Source of the DNA: an uncultured Latescibacterota bacterium
Lineage (GTDB): Bacteria > Latescibacterota > UBA2968 > UBA8231
Direction: 5' to 3'
Length of the DNA: 64,000 bases
NCBI GenBank assembly: GCA_958295495.1
Contig: OY282352.1
Coordinates: 1,674,001-1,738,000 of the forward strand
A program made the translations under genes and the position numbers. The notes under the pieces are model-generated. The model was not told the origin of the DNA, did not search any database, and saw only the letters and a list, made by a program, of their open reading frames with translations. This document shows, one piece after another, positions 32,406 through 42,250 of the stretch (position 1 is its first letter; every line of letters begins with the position of its first letter).

Positions 32406-32634
32406 AGCCAAGCGGGCCTGCGACGCCGGGCGAGTCCAGATCGGCGGACAGCAGGCCAAGGCTGCACACTCCGTGGCCGTGGGCGAGCAGATCCACATTG
32501 CGACCCCCACCCGCCTGCTCGATATCGAGGTGCTCGGCATCCCGGAGCGCCAGCCCGCACGGCGAGACCGCGGCCGCTTTTATCGGATCCTCCGCGAGGA
32601 ACACCGCGACCCGTACGAAGACCTGAGCTTTTAG
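32353..32634 (+). CDS. S4-domain RNA-binding protein (Hsp15/RqcP-like)
   Basis: The 93-residue protein starts MRLDIFLKNTGLIKQRSEAKRAC, followed by AGRVQIGGQQAKAAHSVAVGEQI, the complete S4 fold. Stand-alone S4 proteins of this size bind stalled 50S-peptidyl-tRNA complexes. It overlaps the SurA-like gene by 53 bases, an unusually long overlap, yet the N-terminus is exactly that of the family. Confidence 0.8.
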   Translation: MRLDIFLKNTGLIKQRSEAKRACDAGRVQIGGQQAKAAHSVAVGEQIHIATPTRLLDIEVLGIPERQPARRDRGRFYRILREEHRDPYEDLSF

Positions 32635-32644
32635 GACGCGAACT

Positions 32645-33403
32645 GTGGGTAGCGCAGCGCAATCCCCCTATCAAGGGCTGGCCCCCATTTACGACTATGT
32701 AATGGCCCACGTCGATTACGGCGCATGGGCCGCTTACATCCATGCGCTCTTCGCCCGCTTTGCCCCAGACGCCATCCGCGTCGCGGACTTGGCCTGCGGC
32801 ACCGGCAACGCGTCTTTTGCGCTCCACCGCCTCGGCTATGAGGTAACGGGCGTGGACCGCTCCGAGGCCATGCTGCGAGTCGCGCGCACGAAGGCCGCCG
32901 GCACCGACGTCGAGTTCGTCCAGCAGGACCTGCGCCAGCTAGCGGGCCTAGGGCCTTTTGACGCGGCCATTTGCCTGTACGACAGCGTCAACTATCTGCT
33001 CGCACCAACCGACCTCGACGCGGCACTGCGCGGCGCAGAGGCCATTGTGCAGCCGAGCGGGCTTTTCGTCTTTGACATCTGCACCGAGCGCAATTCGCTG
33101 CGCTATTTCCGCAACATGCGCGACAGCGAGCGGGGGCCGGGTTTTTCCTACGAGCGGCACAGCATCTACGATCCAGACAAGCGGCTACAGAGCAACCACT
33201 TCCGCATCCGCCGCGACGGGAGCGGCGTTGCGTTAGAGGAAACCCATGTCCAGCGCATCTATTCGGTCGCCGCCATCGCCGCCCGCGTCGAGGCGAGTGC
33301 TTGGGATTTGCTCGCGCTCTTCGACGGTTTCACATTTGACAAGGGGACCGAGGAATCGGACCGCGTTCACTTCGTCCTACGCGCTCCGCGAGCGGAGAAA
33401 TAA
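32645..33403 (+). CDS. Class I SAM-dependent methyltransferase
   Basis: The 252-residue protein has motif I VADLACGTGNASFALHRLGY near residue 41, the acidic VDRS loop after it, QQDLRQL and FDAAICLYDSVNYL (motif IV region). The fold is clear but the substrate is not. GTG start. It lies two bases before the DHH gene and is likely in the same operon. Confidence 0.8.
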   Translation: MGSAAQSPYQGLAPIYDYVMAHVDYGAWAAYIHALFARFAPDAIRVADLACGTGNASFALHRLGYEVTGVDRSEAMLRVARTKAAGTDVEFVQQDLRQLAGLGPFDAAICLYDSVNYLLAPTDLDAALRGAEAIVQPSGLFVFDICTERNSLRYFRNMRDSERGPGFSYERHSIYDPDKRLQSNHFRIRRDGSGVALEETHVQRIYSVAAIAARVEASAWDLLALFDGFTFDKGTEESDRVHFVLRAPRAEK

Positions 33404-33405
33404 CT

Positions 33406-34374
33406 TTGGACCTGCAGCTAAGAGCAACGCACGCATTCATTGAGGAAGAAGACGACTTCCTGCTTACTACCCACGTCAACAGCGACGCCGACGGCCTAGG
33501 TGCCTGCATGGCTTGGGCCCACCTGCTGAGAGGCCTCGGCAAGCGCGCTGACATCGGCCTGCCCGAGCCACCGGCTGGCCAATGCTCCTTTCTCGCCGGT
33601 TGGGATGGCGTACGCCACTTTGCCGACCTCGACTTGGCCCGCTATGGCTGCGCCATTGTCGCCGACTGCCCCTCCCTCGACCGCATCGGCTCGGTGCGCC
33701 CAAGTCTCAGCCCCGACACTCGTCTCCTCAACATCGATCACCACCGCGGCAACGAGTGCTTCGGCGCGTTGAATATCGTGGAGGAGCTCAGTTCTACCTG
33801 CGAGCTCCTCTACCATCTCGCCATCGGCCTCGGCTATGAGATCGACGCCGTCGCGGCCGACCAGCTCTATGCGGGGATTCTCTTCGATACCGGCGGCTTT
33901 CGCTTCTCGCTAACAACGGCTACCACCTTTGAAGTGGCGGCCGCTCTAGTGCGCCGCGGCGCACGTCTCGACGCCATCGCCGAGGGCGTCTTCGGCAACA
34001 AGAGCCTCGGCTCGGTCAAACAGCGCGGCCAAGCCATTGAGAGCTTGGTGCTGCGCCTCGGGGGCCGCGTGGCAGTGCTCCATCTCGACCGCAAGGCCAT
34101 GGGCGCGGGCGAGCCTGACGAGGTCGTCAACTACGGCCTGATGATCGGGGGCGTCGAAGTGGCCTTGCTTCTCAAGGAACGCACCCCCGGATGCTACCGC
34201 ATCAGCCTGCGCTCCCGCGACAAGGTCGACGTCAGTCAAGTCGCCGGCACCTTTGGCGGCGGCGGTCACACCCGCGCTGCCGGGCTGGAGCTAACGGGTG
34301 CGCCCCAAGATATCGTTGATAACATATTGGCCGAAATCGGCCGCCACTTGAATTTTAATAATAATTATTCTTGA
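33406..34374 (+). CDS. DHH-family phosphoesterase, NrnA-like nanoRNase/pAp phosphatase
   Basis: The 322-residue protein has a DHH domain (THVNSDADGLGA near 22-33, ADCPSLDRIG, IDHHRG near 110) and a DHHA1 domain ending GTFGGGGHTRAAGLEL. NrnA homologues degrade two- to five-base RNAs and 3'-phosphoadenosine 5'-phosphate. The first motif reads NSDADG rather than the common NPDGDA, keeping the DxD metal ligands. The TTG start follows the methyltransferase by two bases. The gene ends in an AT-rich stretch that holds the next promoter. Confidence 0.82.
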   Translation: MDLQLRATHAFIEEEDDFLLTTHVNSDADGLGACMAWAHLLRGLGKRADIGLPEPPAGQCSFLAGWDGVRHFADLDLARYGCAIVADCPSLDRIGSVRPSLSPDTRLLNIDHHRGNECFGALNIVEELSSTCELLYHLAIGLGYEIDAVAADQLYAGILFDTGGFRFSLTTATTFEVAAALVRRGARLDAIAEGVFGNKSLGSVKQRGQAIESLVLRLGGRVAVLHLDRKAMGAGEPDEVVNYGLMIGGVEVALLLKERTPGCYRISLRSRDKVDVSQVAGTFGGGGHTRAAGLELTGAPQDIVDNILAEIGRHLNFNNNYS

Positions 34375-34398
34375 TTATAAATTTTTATTTATTATATT
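34371..34398 (+). promoter_or_regulatory. AT-rich promoter for the carbamoyltransferase gene
   Basis: TTGATT (34371-34376) and TATATT (34393-34398) are 16 bases apart within a strikingly AT-rich island (about 34355-34415) in an otherwise GC-rich region. Its position supports a translation start at 34446 rather than further upstream. Confidence 0.5.
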
Positions 34399-34445
34399 GT
34401 TCTATTTCACCACAAAAGGCGCAACAAGGTAAGGAAGACGTTCCA

Positions 34446-35363
34446 TTGCATTTAATTACCTTAAAAGACTGGTCCCCAGCCGATGTGCAGCAAGCTGTCG
34501 AGCTCGGCCTCGCCGTCAAGGCCACCCCGCAGCACTACGCCGCTGCCCTGTCTGGACGCACGGTGGTCCTGCTCTTCCAGAAGACTTCGACCCGCACCCG
34601 GTGCGCCGGCGAGATCGGCACCGCCCAGCTAGGCGGCCACTCCCTCTATCTCGATTGGATAAACACCAACTTCGGCCTCGCCGACTTAGGCGACGAGTTC
34701 CGCGTCCTCTCCGGCTACTCCGACTTCATCGTCGCCCGCCTGCTCGAACACGCCGATGTGCGCCGCGCTGCCGCAGCCTCGCAGGTGCCGTTGATAAACG
34801 GCTGCTGCAACCGCTACCATCCCTTACAGGCATTGGCCGACTTGATGACCCTACAGGAGGCTTTCGGGCGGCTCGAAGGGGTGCGGCTGACATACGTCGG
34901 GGTGCTCAACAATGTCGCCAACTCGCTCATCGCCGCCGGCGTCAAAGTGGGCATGCACGTCACTTGCGTCTGCCCGGAGATTAGCGCCGCCGCACGCGAC
35001 GACGAACTCTACGCCGAAGCCGAGCGCTTAGGACTCTACGAGCACACTGAGGAACTGCACCCGGCGTTGGCAAAATCTGACGCCGTGTACACCGATACTT
35101 GGATCGACATGGAGTTTTTTGCCAATCCCCAATTCGCTGCTGAAAAAGCGCGGCGAGTGCAGCTTTTTCAGCCCTACCAACTCAACTGCAAGTTGCTCGC
35201 GGGCCTAGATCTGAAGATCCTGCACTGCCTACCCGCCCACCACGGCTATGAGATCGAAGGCGCGCTCTTGCACGACGAGCGCTCGCTAATCTTCACCCAA
35301 GCCGAAAACCGCCTGCACAGCCAGAAGGCCGTGTTGCTCAAGCTGGCGGGTGCCCTTTCTTGA
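34446..35363 (+). CDS. Ornithine-carbamoyltransferase-family enzyme, amine substrate uncertain
   Basis: The 305-residue protein has the carbamoyl-phosphate site STRTR (48-52), HPLQALAD (125-132), NNVANSL and HCLP (260-263), so it is a transcarbamylase. The ornithine-binding loop normally reads W-x-SMG. Here the equivalent is TDTWIDMEFF (216-225), lacking SMG, and the usual GDG before NNVANS is GVL. This leaves the amino-group acceptor in doubt (ornithine, an acyl-ornithine or another amine). The TTG start is 10 bases after AAGGA and below a promoter. No arginine gene is adjacent. Confidence 0.75.
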   Translation: MHLITLKDWSPADVQQAVELGLAVKATPQHYAAALSGRTVVLLFQKTSTRTRCAGEIGTAQLGGHSLYLDWINTNFGLADLGDEFRVLSGYSDFIVARLLEHADVRRAAAASQVPLINGCCNRYHPLQALADLMTLQEAFGRLEGVRLTYVGVLNNVANSLIAAGVKVGMHVTCVCPEISAAARDDELYAEAERLGLYEHTEELHPALAKSDAVYTDTWIDMEFFANPQFAAEKARRVQLFQPYQLNCKLLAGLDLKILHCLPAHHGYEIEGALLHDERSLIFTQAENRLHSQKAVLLKLAGALS

Positions 35364-35471
35364 GCGCGGCGTATTTGGAACATGTTGCCGCCCATGCCGG
35401 ACATAACGCTACTCGTCCTCGAATAGGGAAACTCGCCTTTTGTGGACTTATGGTTCAAAAGGGGCGTTCTC

Positions 35472-35951
35472 TCACCCCTCTTCCCGCACCCACGTCCCGC
35501 TCCGCCCTCCCCGTTTCTCCATGAGCCGCAGCTCGGAAATCACCATCCCGCGATCGACGCCCTTGCACATGTCGTAAATGGTCAGAAGGGCCGTGCTCGC
35601 CGCCACCAGCGCCTCCATCTCCACCCCGGTGCGGTCGTCAATCCTAGCCTCGGCCTCAACCTCTACCCGATCCTCGCCGATGTGCAAATCCACGCGGATT
35701 GCAGTGAGGTTGAGCGGGTGGCACAAGGGAATCAGCTCCCCGGTGCGCTTGGCAGCCATGATCCCGGCCAGCCGCGCCGCTTCCAAGACGCTACCCTTGG
35801 CGACTTTGTTCTCAGCGATCAGCCGCGCTGTCGCGCGGTCCATGCGGATGTGGCCGCGCACCCGCGCCCGCCGCGCCGTCGGTTCCTTGCCGCCCACATC
35901 GACCATCTTGAGGCGGCCCTTCTCGTCGAGGTGAGTCAGTGAGTCGGCCAC
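35472..35951 (-). CDS. moaC: Cyclic pyranopterin monophosphate synthase
   Basis: The 159-residue protein contains LTHLDEKGRLKMVDVGGKEPT, GKVAKGSVLEAARLAGIMAAK in part, the TGELIPLCHPL active-site region, TGVEMEAL and the YDMCKGVDRGM segment. It makes cyclic pyranopterin in molybdenum cofactor synthesis. GTG at 35951 overlaps the TAG of icd (TAGTG), so it is the last gene of a lipB-icd-moaC set. The same frame is open a little further upstream inside icd. No other moa gene is in the window, although a MoCF-type domain appears at its right edge. Confidence 0.93.
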   Translation of the reverse strand: MADSLTHLDEKGRLKMVDVGGKEPTARRARVRGHIRMDRATARLIAENKVAKGSVLEAARLAGIMAAKRTGELIPLCHPLNLTAIRVDLHIGEDRVEVEAEARIDDRTGVEMEALVAASTALLTIYDMCKGVDRGMVISELRLMEKRGGRSGTWVREEG

Positions 35952-37204
35952 TACATGTTCTCGACGATAGCTGCGCCGAACTCCGAGCACTTGACCTCGG
36001 TCGGCTGGTCCATTAGCCGCGCAAAGTCGTAGGTGACGACCCGGCTCGCAATCGCCTGCTCCAGCCCTTTGACGATCAGGTCGGCCGCCTCGTTCCAGCC
36101 CAAGTGGCGGAACATCATGTCGCCCGACAGGATTACCGAACCGGGGTTGACCTTGTCTTGGCCAGCGTATTTGGGAGCGGTGCCGTGGGTGGCCTCAAAG
36201 ATGGCGTGGCCAGTGGCGTAGTTGATGTTGCCGCCTGGAGCGATGCCGATGCCGCCGACGCAGGCGGCCAGCGCGTCGCTGATGTAATCGCCATTGAGGT
36301 TGAGGGTGGCAATGACCGAGTACTCGGCCGGGCGCGTGAGAATCTGTTGCAAAAAGGCGTCGGCGATCACGTCCTTGATGGTAAGGGCCGCGCCGTTGAC
36401 GACGACCCTAGTCCAAGGGCCGCCATCGATTTCCTCGCCGCCATAAACCTTTTGCGCCAGCTCATAGCCCCAGTCGCGGAAGGCCCCTTCGGTGAACTTC
36501 ATGATGTTGCCCTTGTGTACCAAGGTCACGCTGTCGCGGCCTTGGGCAACGGCGTATTCAATCGCGGCGCGGACCAACCGCTCGGTGCCCTCCTGCGAGA
36601 CCGGCTTGATGCCCAAGCCAGCGGTATCTGGAAAGCGGATTTTGCCGTAGCGGTCGGCGAACTGCTCTTGCAGCAGAGCCTTAAAGCGCGCGTTGTCTTC
36701 GGTGCCCTGCTCGAACTCAATTCCGGCGTAGATGTCCTCGGTGTTCTCGCGGAAGATTACCATATCCACCAGCTCGGGTTGCCGGACCGGCGAGGGCACA
36801 CCGCTGAAGTAGCGCACTGGGCGCAGACACACGTAGAGGTCGAGTATCTGGCGCAAAGCCACGTTGAGGCTGCGGATCCCGCCGCCGACCGGCGTCGTCA
36901 GCGGCCCCTTGATGCCGACCAGATAGGTACTGAAGGCCTCCACCGTGGCGTCGGGCAGCCAGCTAGCGGTCTGCTCGAAAGCCTTCCCGCCAGCCAAAAC
37001 CTCCATCCAAGCGATCTTTCGCTGACCGCCATAAGCCTTCTCGACCGCTGAGTCGAAGACGCGCACGGCCGCGGCCCAGATATCCGGCCCAATGCCGTCG
37101 CCTTCGATAAAGGGGATGACGGGCCGGTCTGGAACGCTGAGCACGCCATCTACTAAGGTGATTTTCTCGCCGCTTGCGGGGACCTTGGGCTGCCAATCGG
37201 CCAT
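35951..37204 (-). CDS. icd: Isocitrate dehydrogenase (NADP-dependent)
   Basis: The 417-residue protein matches the E. coli type. It has [31 protein letters not shown] with the phosphorylatable serine, the LRPVRYF and [13 protein letters not shown] motifs, [17 protein letters not shown], and [17 protein letters not shown]. The KY and V positions in the last motif are those of NADP-specific enzymes. GAGGAG lies nine or so bases before the ATG at 37204. It works in the TCA cycle in the cytoplasm. It may share a transcript with lipB upstream and moaC downstream. Confidence 0.95.
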   Translation of the reverse strand: MADWQPKVPASGEKITLVDGVLSVPDRPVIPFIEGDGIGPDIWAAAVRVFDSAVEKAYGGQRKIAWMEVLAGGKAFEQTASWLPDATVEAFSTYLVGIKGPLTTPVGGGIRSLNVALRQILDLYVCLRPVRYFSGVPSPVRQPELVDMVIFRENTEDIYAGIEFEQGTEDNARFKALLQEQFADRYGKIRFPDTAGLGIKPVSQEGTERLVRAAIEYAVAQGRDSVTLVHKGNIMKFTEGAFRDWGYELAQKVYGGEEIDGGPWTRVVVNGAALTIKDVIADAFLQQILTRPAEYSVIATLNLNGDYISDALAACVGGIGIAPGGNINYATGHAIFEATHGTAPKYAGQDKVNPGSVILSGDMMFRHLGWNEAADLIVKGLEQAIASRVVTYDFARLMDQPTEVKCSEFGAAIVENM

Positions 37205-37299
37205 AGTGCAAAACTCCTCGTGTCTTTCATTTATGGAATAATCGGCCCGGTTCGACCGCTGTGGCTGCGCTCGGGGCCTGCCTGTCGCGGCCTTTGAAT

Positions 37300-37977
37300 C
37301 TAAGTATTTCGCTCGAGACGGCCAATGCAAGCCGCCAAGGCACTGCACTCAACCTCGACCAGCACACAGGCGAATACGTCGGCATAGGCGCGCAAGAGTT
37401 CAGACTCGACTTCGCTCCGGTCCAATGCGCGCCCCAAGAGCGCGTCCATCGTAGTCATCTCCTCGCTCCCCAAGCCGCAGGGCTTGATCGCCGCAAAGTA
37501 GCTCAAGTCGGTAGCCACATTCAGGGCCAGACCGTGCGCCGCGATCCAGTGCCGCACGTTGACCCCTATCGACGCCACCTTGGACGAGCCGACCCAAGCA
37601 CCAGTCAAGCCACGCCGAGCCTCTCCCTCCAAGTTGTATGCGCCCAACGTGCGGATCAGCACGGCCTCCAAATCGCGCAAGTACTGGTGTACATCCCGAC
37701 CTCGCTGGCGCAGATCGACGATCGGATAGGCCACGATTTGGCCCGGTCCGTGAAACGTCACGCTGCCCCCGCGGTCGAGCGCGACCACATCTAGCCCTTT
37801 GGTCAGGAGATGCTCGGGCAGCGTCGCCCGGCCGCTGGTATAAGTTGGCGGGTGTTCGACCAACATCAGCGTGTCTGGAATTTGCTCGGCTCGCCGCAGT
37901 TGGCGCAGCGACTCTTGCCAAGCCCAAGCCCGAGCGAAATCGATCCGCCCGACTCGACAAACGCGCGTTTCATTCAT
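37300..37977 (-). CDS. lipB: Octanoyl-[acyl-carrier-protein]:protein octanoyltransferase
   Basis: The 225-residue protein shows [51 protein letters not shown] with the catalytic Lys, and KPCGL with the acyl-accepting Cys. It starts lipoyl-cofactor assembly on the dehydrogenase complexes. ATG at 37977 is given; an in-frame ATG four codons upstream is equally possible because no clear ribosome-binding site is seen. No lipA gene is adjacent. Confidence 0.92.
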   Translation of the reverse strand: MNETRVCRVGRIDFARAWAWQESLRQLRRAEQIPDTLMLVEHPPTYTSGRATLPEHLLTKGLDVVALDRGGSVTFHGPGQIVAYPIVDLRQRGRDVHQYLRDLEAVLIRTLGAYNLEGEARRGLTGAWVGSSKVASIGVNVRHWIAAHGLALNVATDLSYFAAIKPCGLGSEEMTTMDALLGRALDRSEVESELLRAYADVFACVLVEVECSALAACIGRLERNT

Positions 37978-38162
37978 GGGTGGCACCATAAGATTGGGAC
38001 AGCTATAGTCCACATAGGGGACCTATCCAAAGACCTCATAGTCATCACAGATTGCGGCACGGAGAACGCCGAGAGCGTCGCCATTACCGTTACGCCCCTC
38101 GCGTGCCTGCCGTTGGCCAACATCTCGCTCGATACCCAAGCTGTATAGCTTTGTATTACATC

Positions 38163-38178
38163 CTGACGTTACGCACGA
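38163..38178. repeat. Solo end of a family A inverted-repeat element
   Basis: CCTGACGTTACGCACGA matches the outer end of the element at 58512 and the revised end of that at 4295. No matching right end is found in the next 150 bases, so this is probably a decayed copy. The surrounding 38014-38329 holds no recognisable gene. Confidence 0.5.
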
Positions 38179-38329
38179 TAGAGTATCCGCCGATGAACGC
38201 ATATCGCTGCTAGTCCAGTGCCACCTATCCACAGCCTTGGACGCTTGCCGGCTACCGTACAAAGCCATTTGTCCCAATTACCTTTCACGATGTATCTTGG
38301 TTAGTAAGGCAACCCCGAAGGAACCGCTC

Positions 38330-38461
38330 ATGCTCGTCAAGATCACTTCCAAGCGCCAAGTCCCCTTCCCTGCCAGAGTATTGTTGGCTGGAGAAGGCGC
38401 AGAGATTTTCGCCTCCAACCAAGTCATCGGCGAAGCCTACATTGCCGTGCAGCATCACTGA
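38330..38461 (+). pseudogene. Remnant AbrB/MazE-type antitoxin apparently fused to a PIN-toxin fragment
   Basis: The 43-codon frame starts MLVKITSKRQVPFPARVL, the first strand-turn-strand of SpoVT/AbrB antitoxins, which usually run to 70-90 residues. It then switches at once to AEIFASNQVIGEAYIAVQHH, which resembles an internal segment of PIN-domain toxins (conserved acidic residue in GEAY). AAGGA precedes the ATG. The simplest reading is a toxin-antitoxin operon collapsed by internal deletion. The AbrB part is clear; the PIN part is inference. Confidence 0.5.
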
Positions 38462-38535
38462 GGAGTCTCGAAAACGGAGGTACGGAGCGCATTGACCTAA
38501 GTGCTGCTTCCTAAAAAAGTAGGGAGAACTCGACC

Positions 38536-39333
38536 ATGGAAAACGACGCCTATCCCGAGTTGACTGATCTCAAAACCCGGTTGCAGGAGCTGGAGAGCCA
38601 AGGGTACACTGTGTTCCCCGGTTATCTCGACCGCGCTACTACGGCCGCCGTTCGCGCTCATATCGACAGCCTCGTAGGCCCCGTTTCCACCGATCTCAAC
38701 GCCGCCAGGCACGTCCTGCGGCATCCCATTCGAGGGGCGATCATGTCCCGCCTAGCGAATAATCCTGCGACCCTCGAACTTGCTGCAACATTGATTGGGT
38801 CGCGGGAGCTTCGCATGCGCGAACAAGTTTTCGTGCGCAGCGATCCTTCGCCGCCGCCATACCAAGCTCCGCAATGGCACATTGACGCGGCCTTTTGCCG
38901 CGAAGAGTTTGAAGTCAGGCCGCGACAGGTCTATTACCAGATGCTGCATTACTGTAGTGCGGTTTCTGCCGGAGGGGCCGCGTTTATGATCGTGCCCGGT
39001 TCACATTGGTTCTCTCTCGAAGCCAGCGAGAAAGCAGAGCGCGAGGAGAGACGGCAACCCATCCACAGTCACACCGCCTTAGTCCCCGGAGCAAATGACG
39101 ACGGCATCGAAATTTGCGCCAACGATGGCGACCTCATCGTCTTCAATCCCCTGTGTTATCACGCCAGTTCTCTCAACCGGACGGATCGGCCCCGCTACGT
39201 ATATTTCACCTCGTTTTATCATCCCTCAGCGGCTCGCCTCGTGGACCTGGTGCGCAGAACCAAGTACCGCGACAACTTTCCCGACTCATTGCGCCAAGGC
39301 TTGCCACCCGAACTTCAGAGCTTACTCAATTAG
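38536..39333 (+). CDS. Phytanoyl-CoA dioxygenase family Fe(II)/2-oxoglutarate enzyme
   Basis: The 265-residue jelly-roll protein has an intact iron triad: H115 and D117 in WHIDAAF and a distal H209 in CYHASS, with R220 for 2-oxoglutarate. GYTVFPGYLD near residue 23 is typical of PhyH proteins. The substrate is unknown; bacterial members hydroxylate many small molecules. GGGAG lies about ten bases before the ATG. It stands alone between a decayed toxin-antitoxin locus and groEL. Confidence 0.8.
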   Translation: MENDAYPELTDLKTRLQELESQGYTVFPGYLDRATTAAVRAHIDSLVGPVSTDLNAARHVLRHPIRGAIMSRLANNPATLELAATLIGSRELRMREQVFVRSDPSPPPYQAPQWHIDAAFCREEFEVRPRQVYYQMLHYCSAVSAGGAAFMIVPGSHWFSLEASEKAEREERRQPIHSHTALVPGANDDGIEICANDGDLIVFNPLCYHASSLNRTDRPRYVYFTSFYHPSAARLVDLVRRTKYRDNFPDSLRQGLPPELQSLLN

Positions 39334-41325
<1,992 letters not shown>

Positions 41326-41344
41326 TCCCCCTGTCGCAAATAGA

Positions 41345-41380
41345 AAAGGCTCGCTGCCAAAGAAGCAGCGAGCCTTTTTT
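41345..41380 (+). terminator. Rho-independent terminator of groEL
   Basis: GGCTCGCTGC (41348-41357) pairs with GCAGCGAGCC (41365-41374) across a 7-base loop and is followed by six T. AAAA on the left also allows termination of the convergent minus-strand gene. Confidence 0.9.
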
Positions 41381-41395
41381 CGTTCTTTCCCTTTC

Positions 41396-42148
41396 TCACA
41401 TCCACAATCTGTAGAGCAAGGGGTCGCGGAACTGCCCATCCTCTTGAACTGCGTAGTGCAATCCCGGCCTCCGAGACCCGCGTCCTTCATCCAAGAGCGC
41501 GATGGACTGCCCCTTGAGCACGTAGTCCCCCACATCGACGAGCAGGCGAGCGTTGTATCCGTATTGGGTCAGCAGACTATTGCCGTGGTCGAGAATCACC
41601 ACGTAGCCAAGATGCTCGTCGTAGCTCACTTGCATCACTTGGCCCGCGGCACTGGCCCTTACCAAGCTGCCCGCGGCCGCAGAAATAACAACCGAGGGCT
41701 GCTCCTCGCTAAAGGGCCTGAGCACTGGCCCGCGCAACGGCCACAAGGTGGGGACGGTCTGCACGTGGCCCCAACGCAGCCGCTGTATAGAGGAGATATA
41801 AGGAGGAGCTACGCTGCGCTGCGCCGCCGCCTCGTCTAATGCCCCGGGCTTGCCTAAGACAGCGCGCAACTGATCGTTGCCGCGCTTGAGCTGGACCAGC
41901 ATTTCTTCGAGTCGATCTATCTGGCCTACTTGCTCCTCAAGCAGGGCCTTGTCCTGCTCGAGTTGTGCCACCTTCTGCACTAGCCCGCGCCTGTCGAGAT
42001 AGGAACTAAGCCCCACGGGCAGGAACGCGAGCAAGGCGACACAGCACAACCCCAGCAACCACACATGTGCGCCGGAGATCTTAAACTCAAAGGTTTTGCG
42101 ACCTTTTTCCGGAATGACGATTAAGGCAATGTTGCTGCGTTTGAACAT
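41396..42148 (-). CDS. Membrane-anchored M23/LytM-domain protein, probably non-catalytic
   Basis: The 250-residue protein has a membrane segment (about 28-48), a coiled coil (55-95) and a C-terminal LytM-like domain (about 135-248). The fold is recognisable from VRASAAGQVMQVSYDEHLGYVVILDHGNSLLTQYGYNA and the following GDYVLKGQSIALL. The zinc ligands are mostly gone: the HxxxD motif is replaced around PSVVISAAAG, and HxH reads GLHY (only H231 remains). Such degenerate LytM proteins (EnvC, NlpD) activate amidases during division. That role here is inference. Confidence 0.75.
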   Translation of the reverse strand: MFKRSNIALIVIPEKGRKTFEFKISGAHVWLLGLCCVALLAFLPVGLSSYLDRRGLVQKVAQLEQDKALLEEQVGQIDRLEEMLVQLKRGNDQLRAVLGKPGALDEAAAQRSVAPPYISSIQRLRWGHVQTVPTLWPLRGPVLRPFSEEQPSVVISAAAGSLVRASAAGQVMQVSYDEHLGYVVILDHGNSLLTQYGYNARLLVDVGDYVLKGQSIALLDEGRGSRRPGLHYAVQEDGQFRDPLLYRLWM

Positions 42149-42250
42149 CTCGTGCTGGTCCGTTTTCGCTTGCAGGATGAATCAATCCTAAATTCAATAT
42201 ATTTTATCTTCGACGCTTACGCTGCGCTTTTCCCTTAAAAAAATAACAGA

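Noticed and set aside
36104-37051. 315-codon open frame on the plus strand opposite icd
   Set aside because: It lies wholly antisense to a clear isocitrate dehydrogenase and has no family features or ribosome-binding site.
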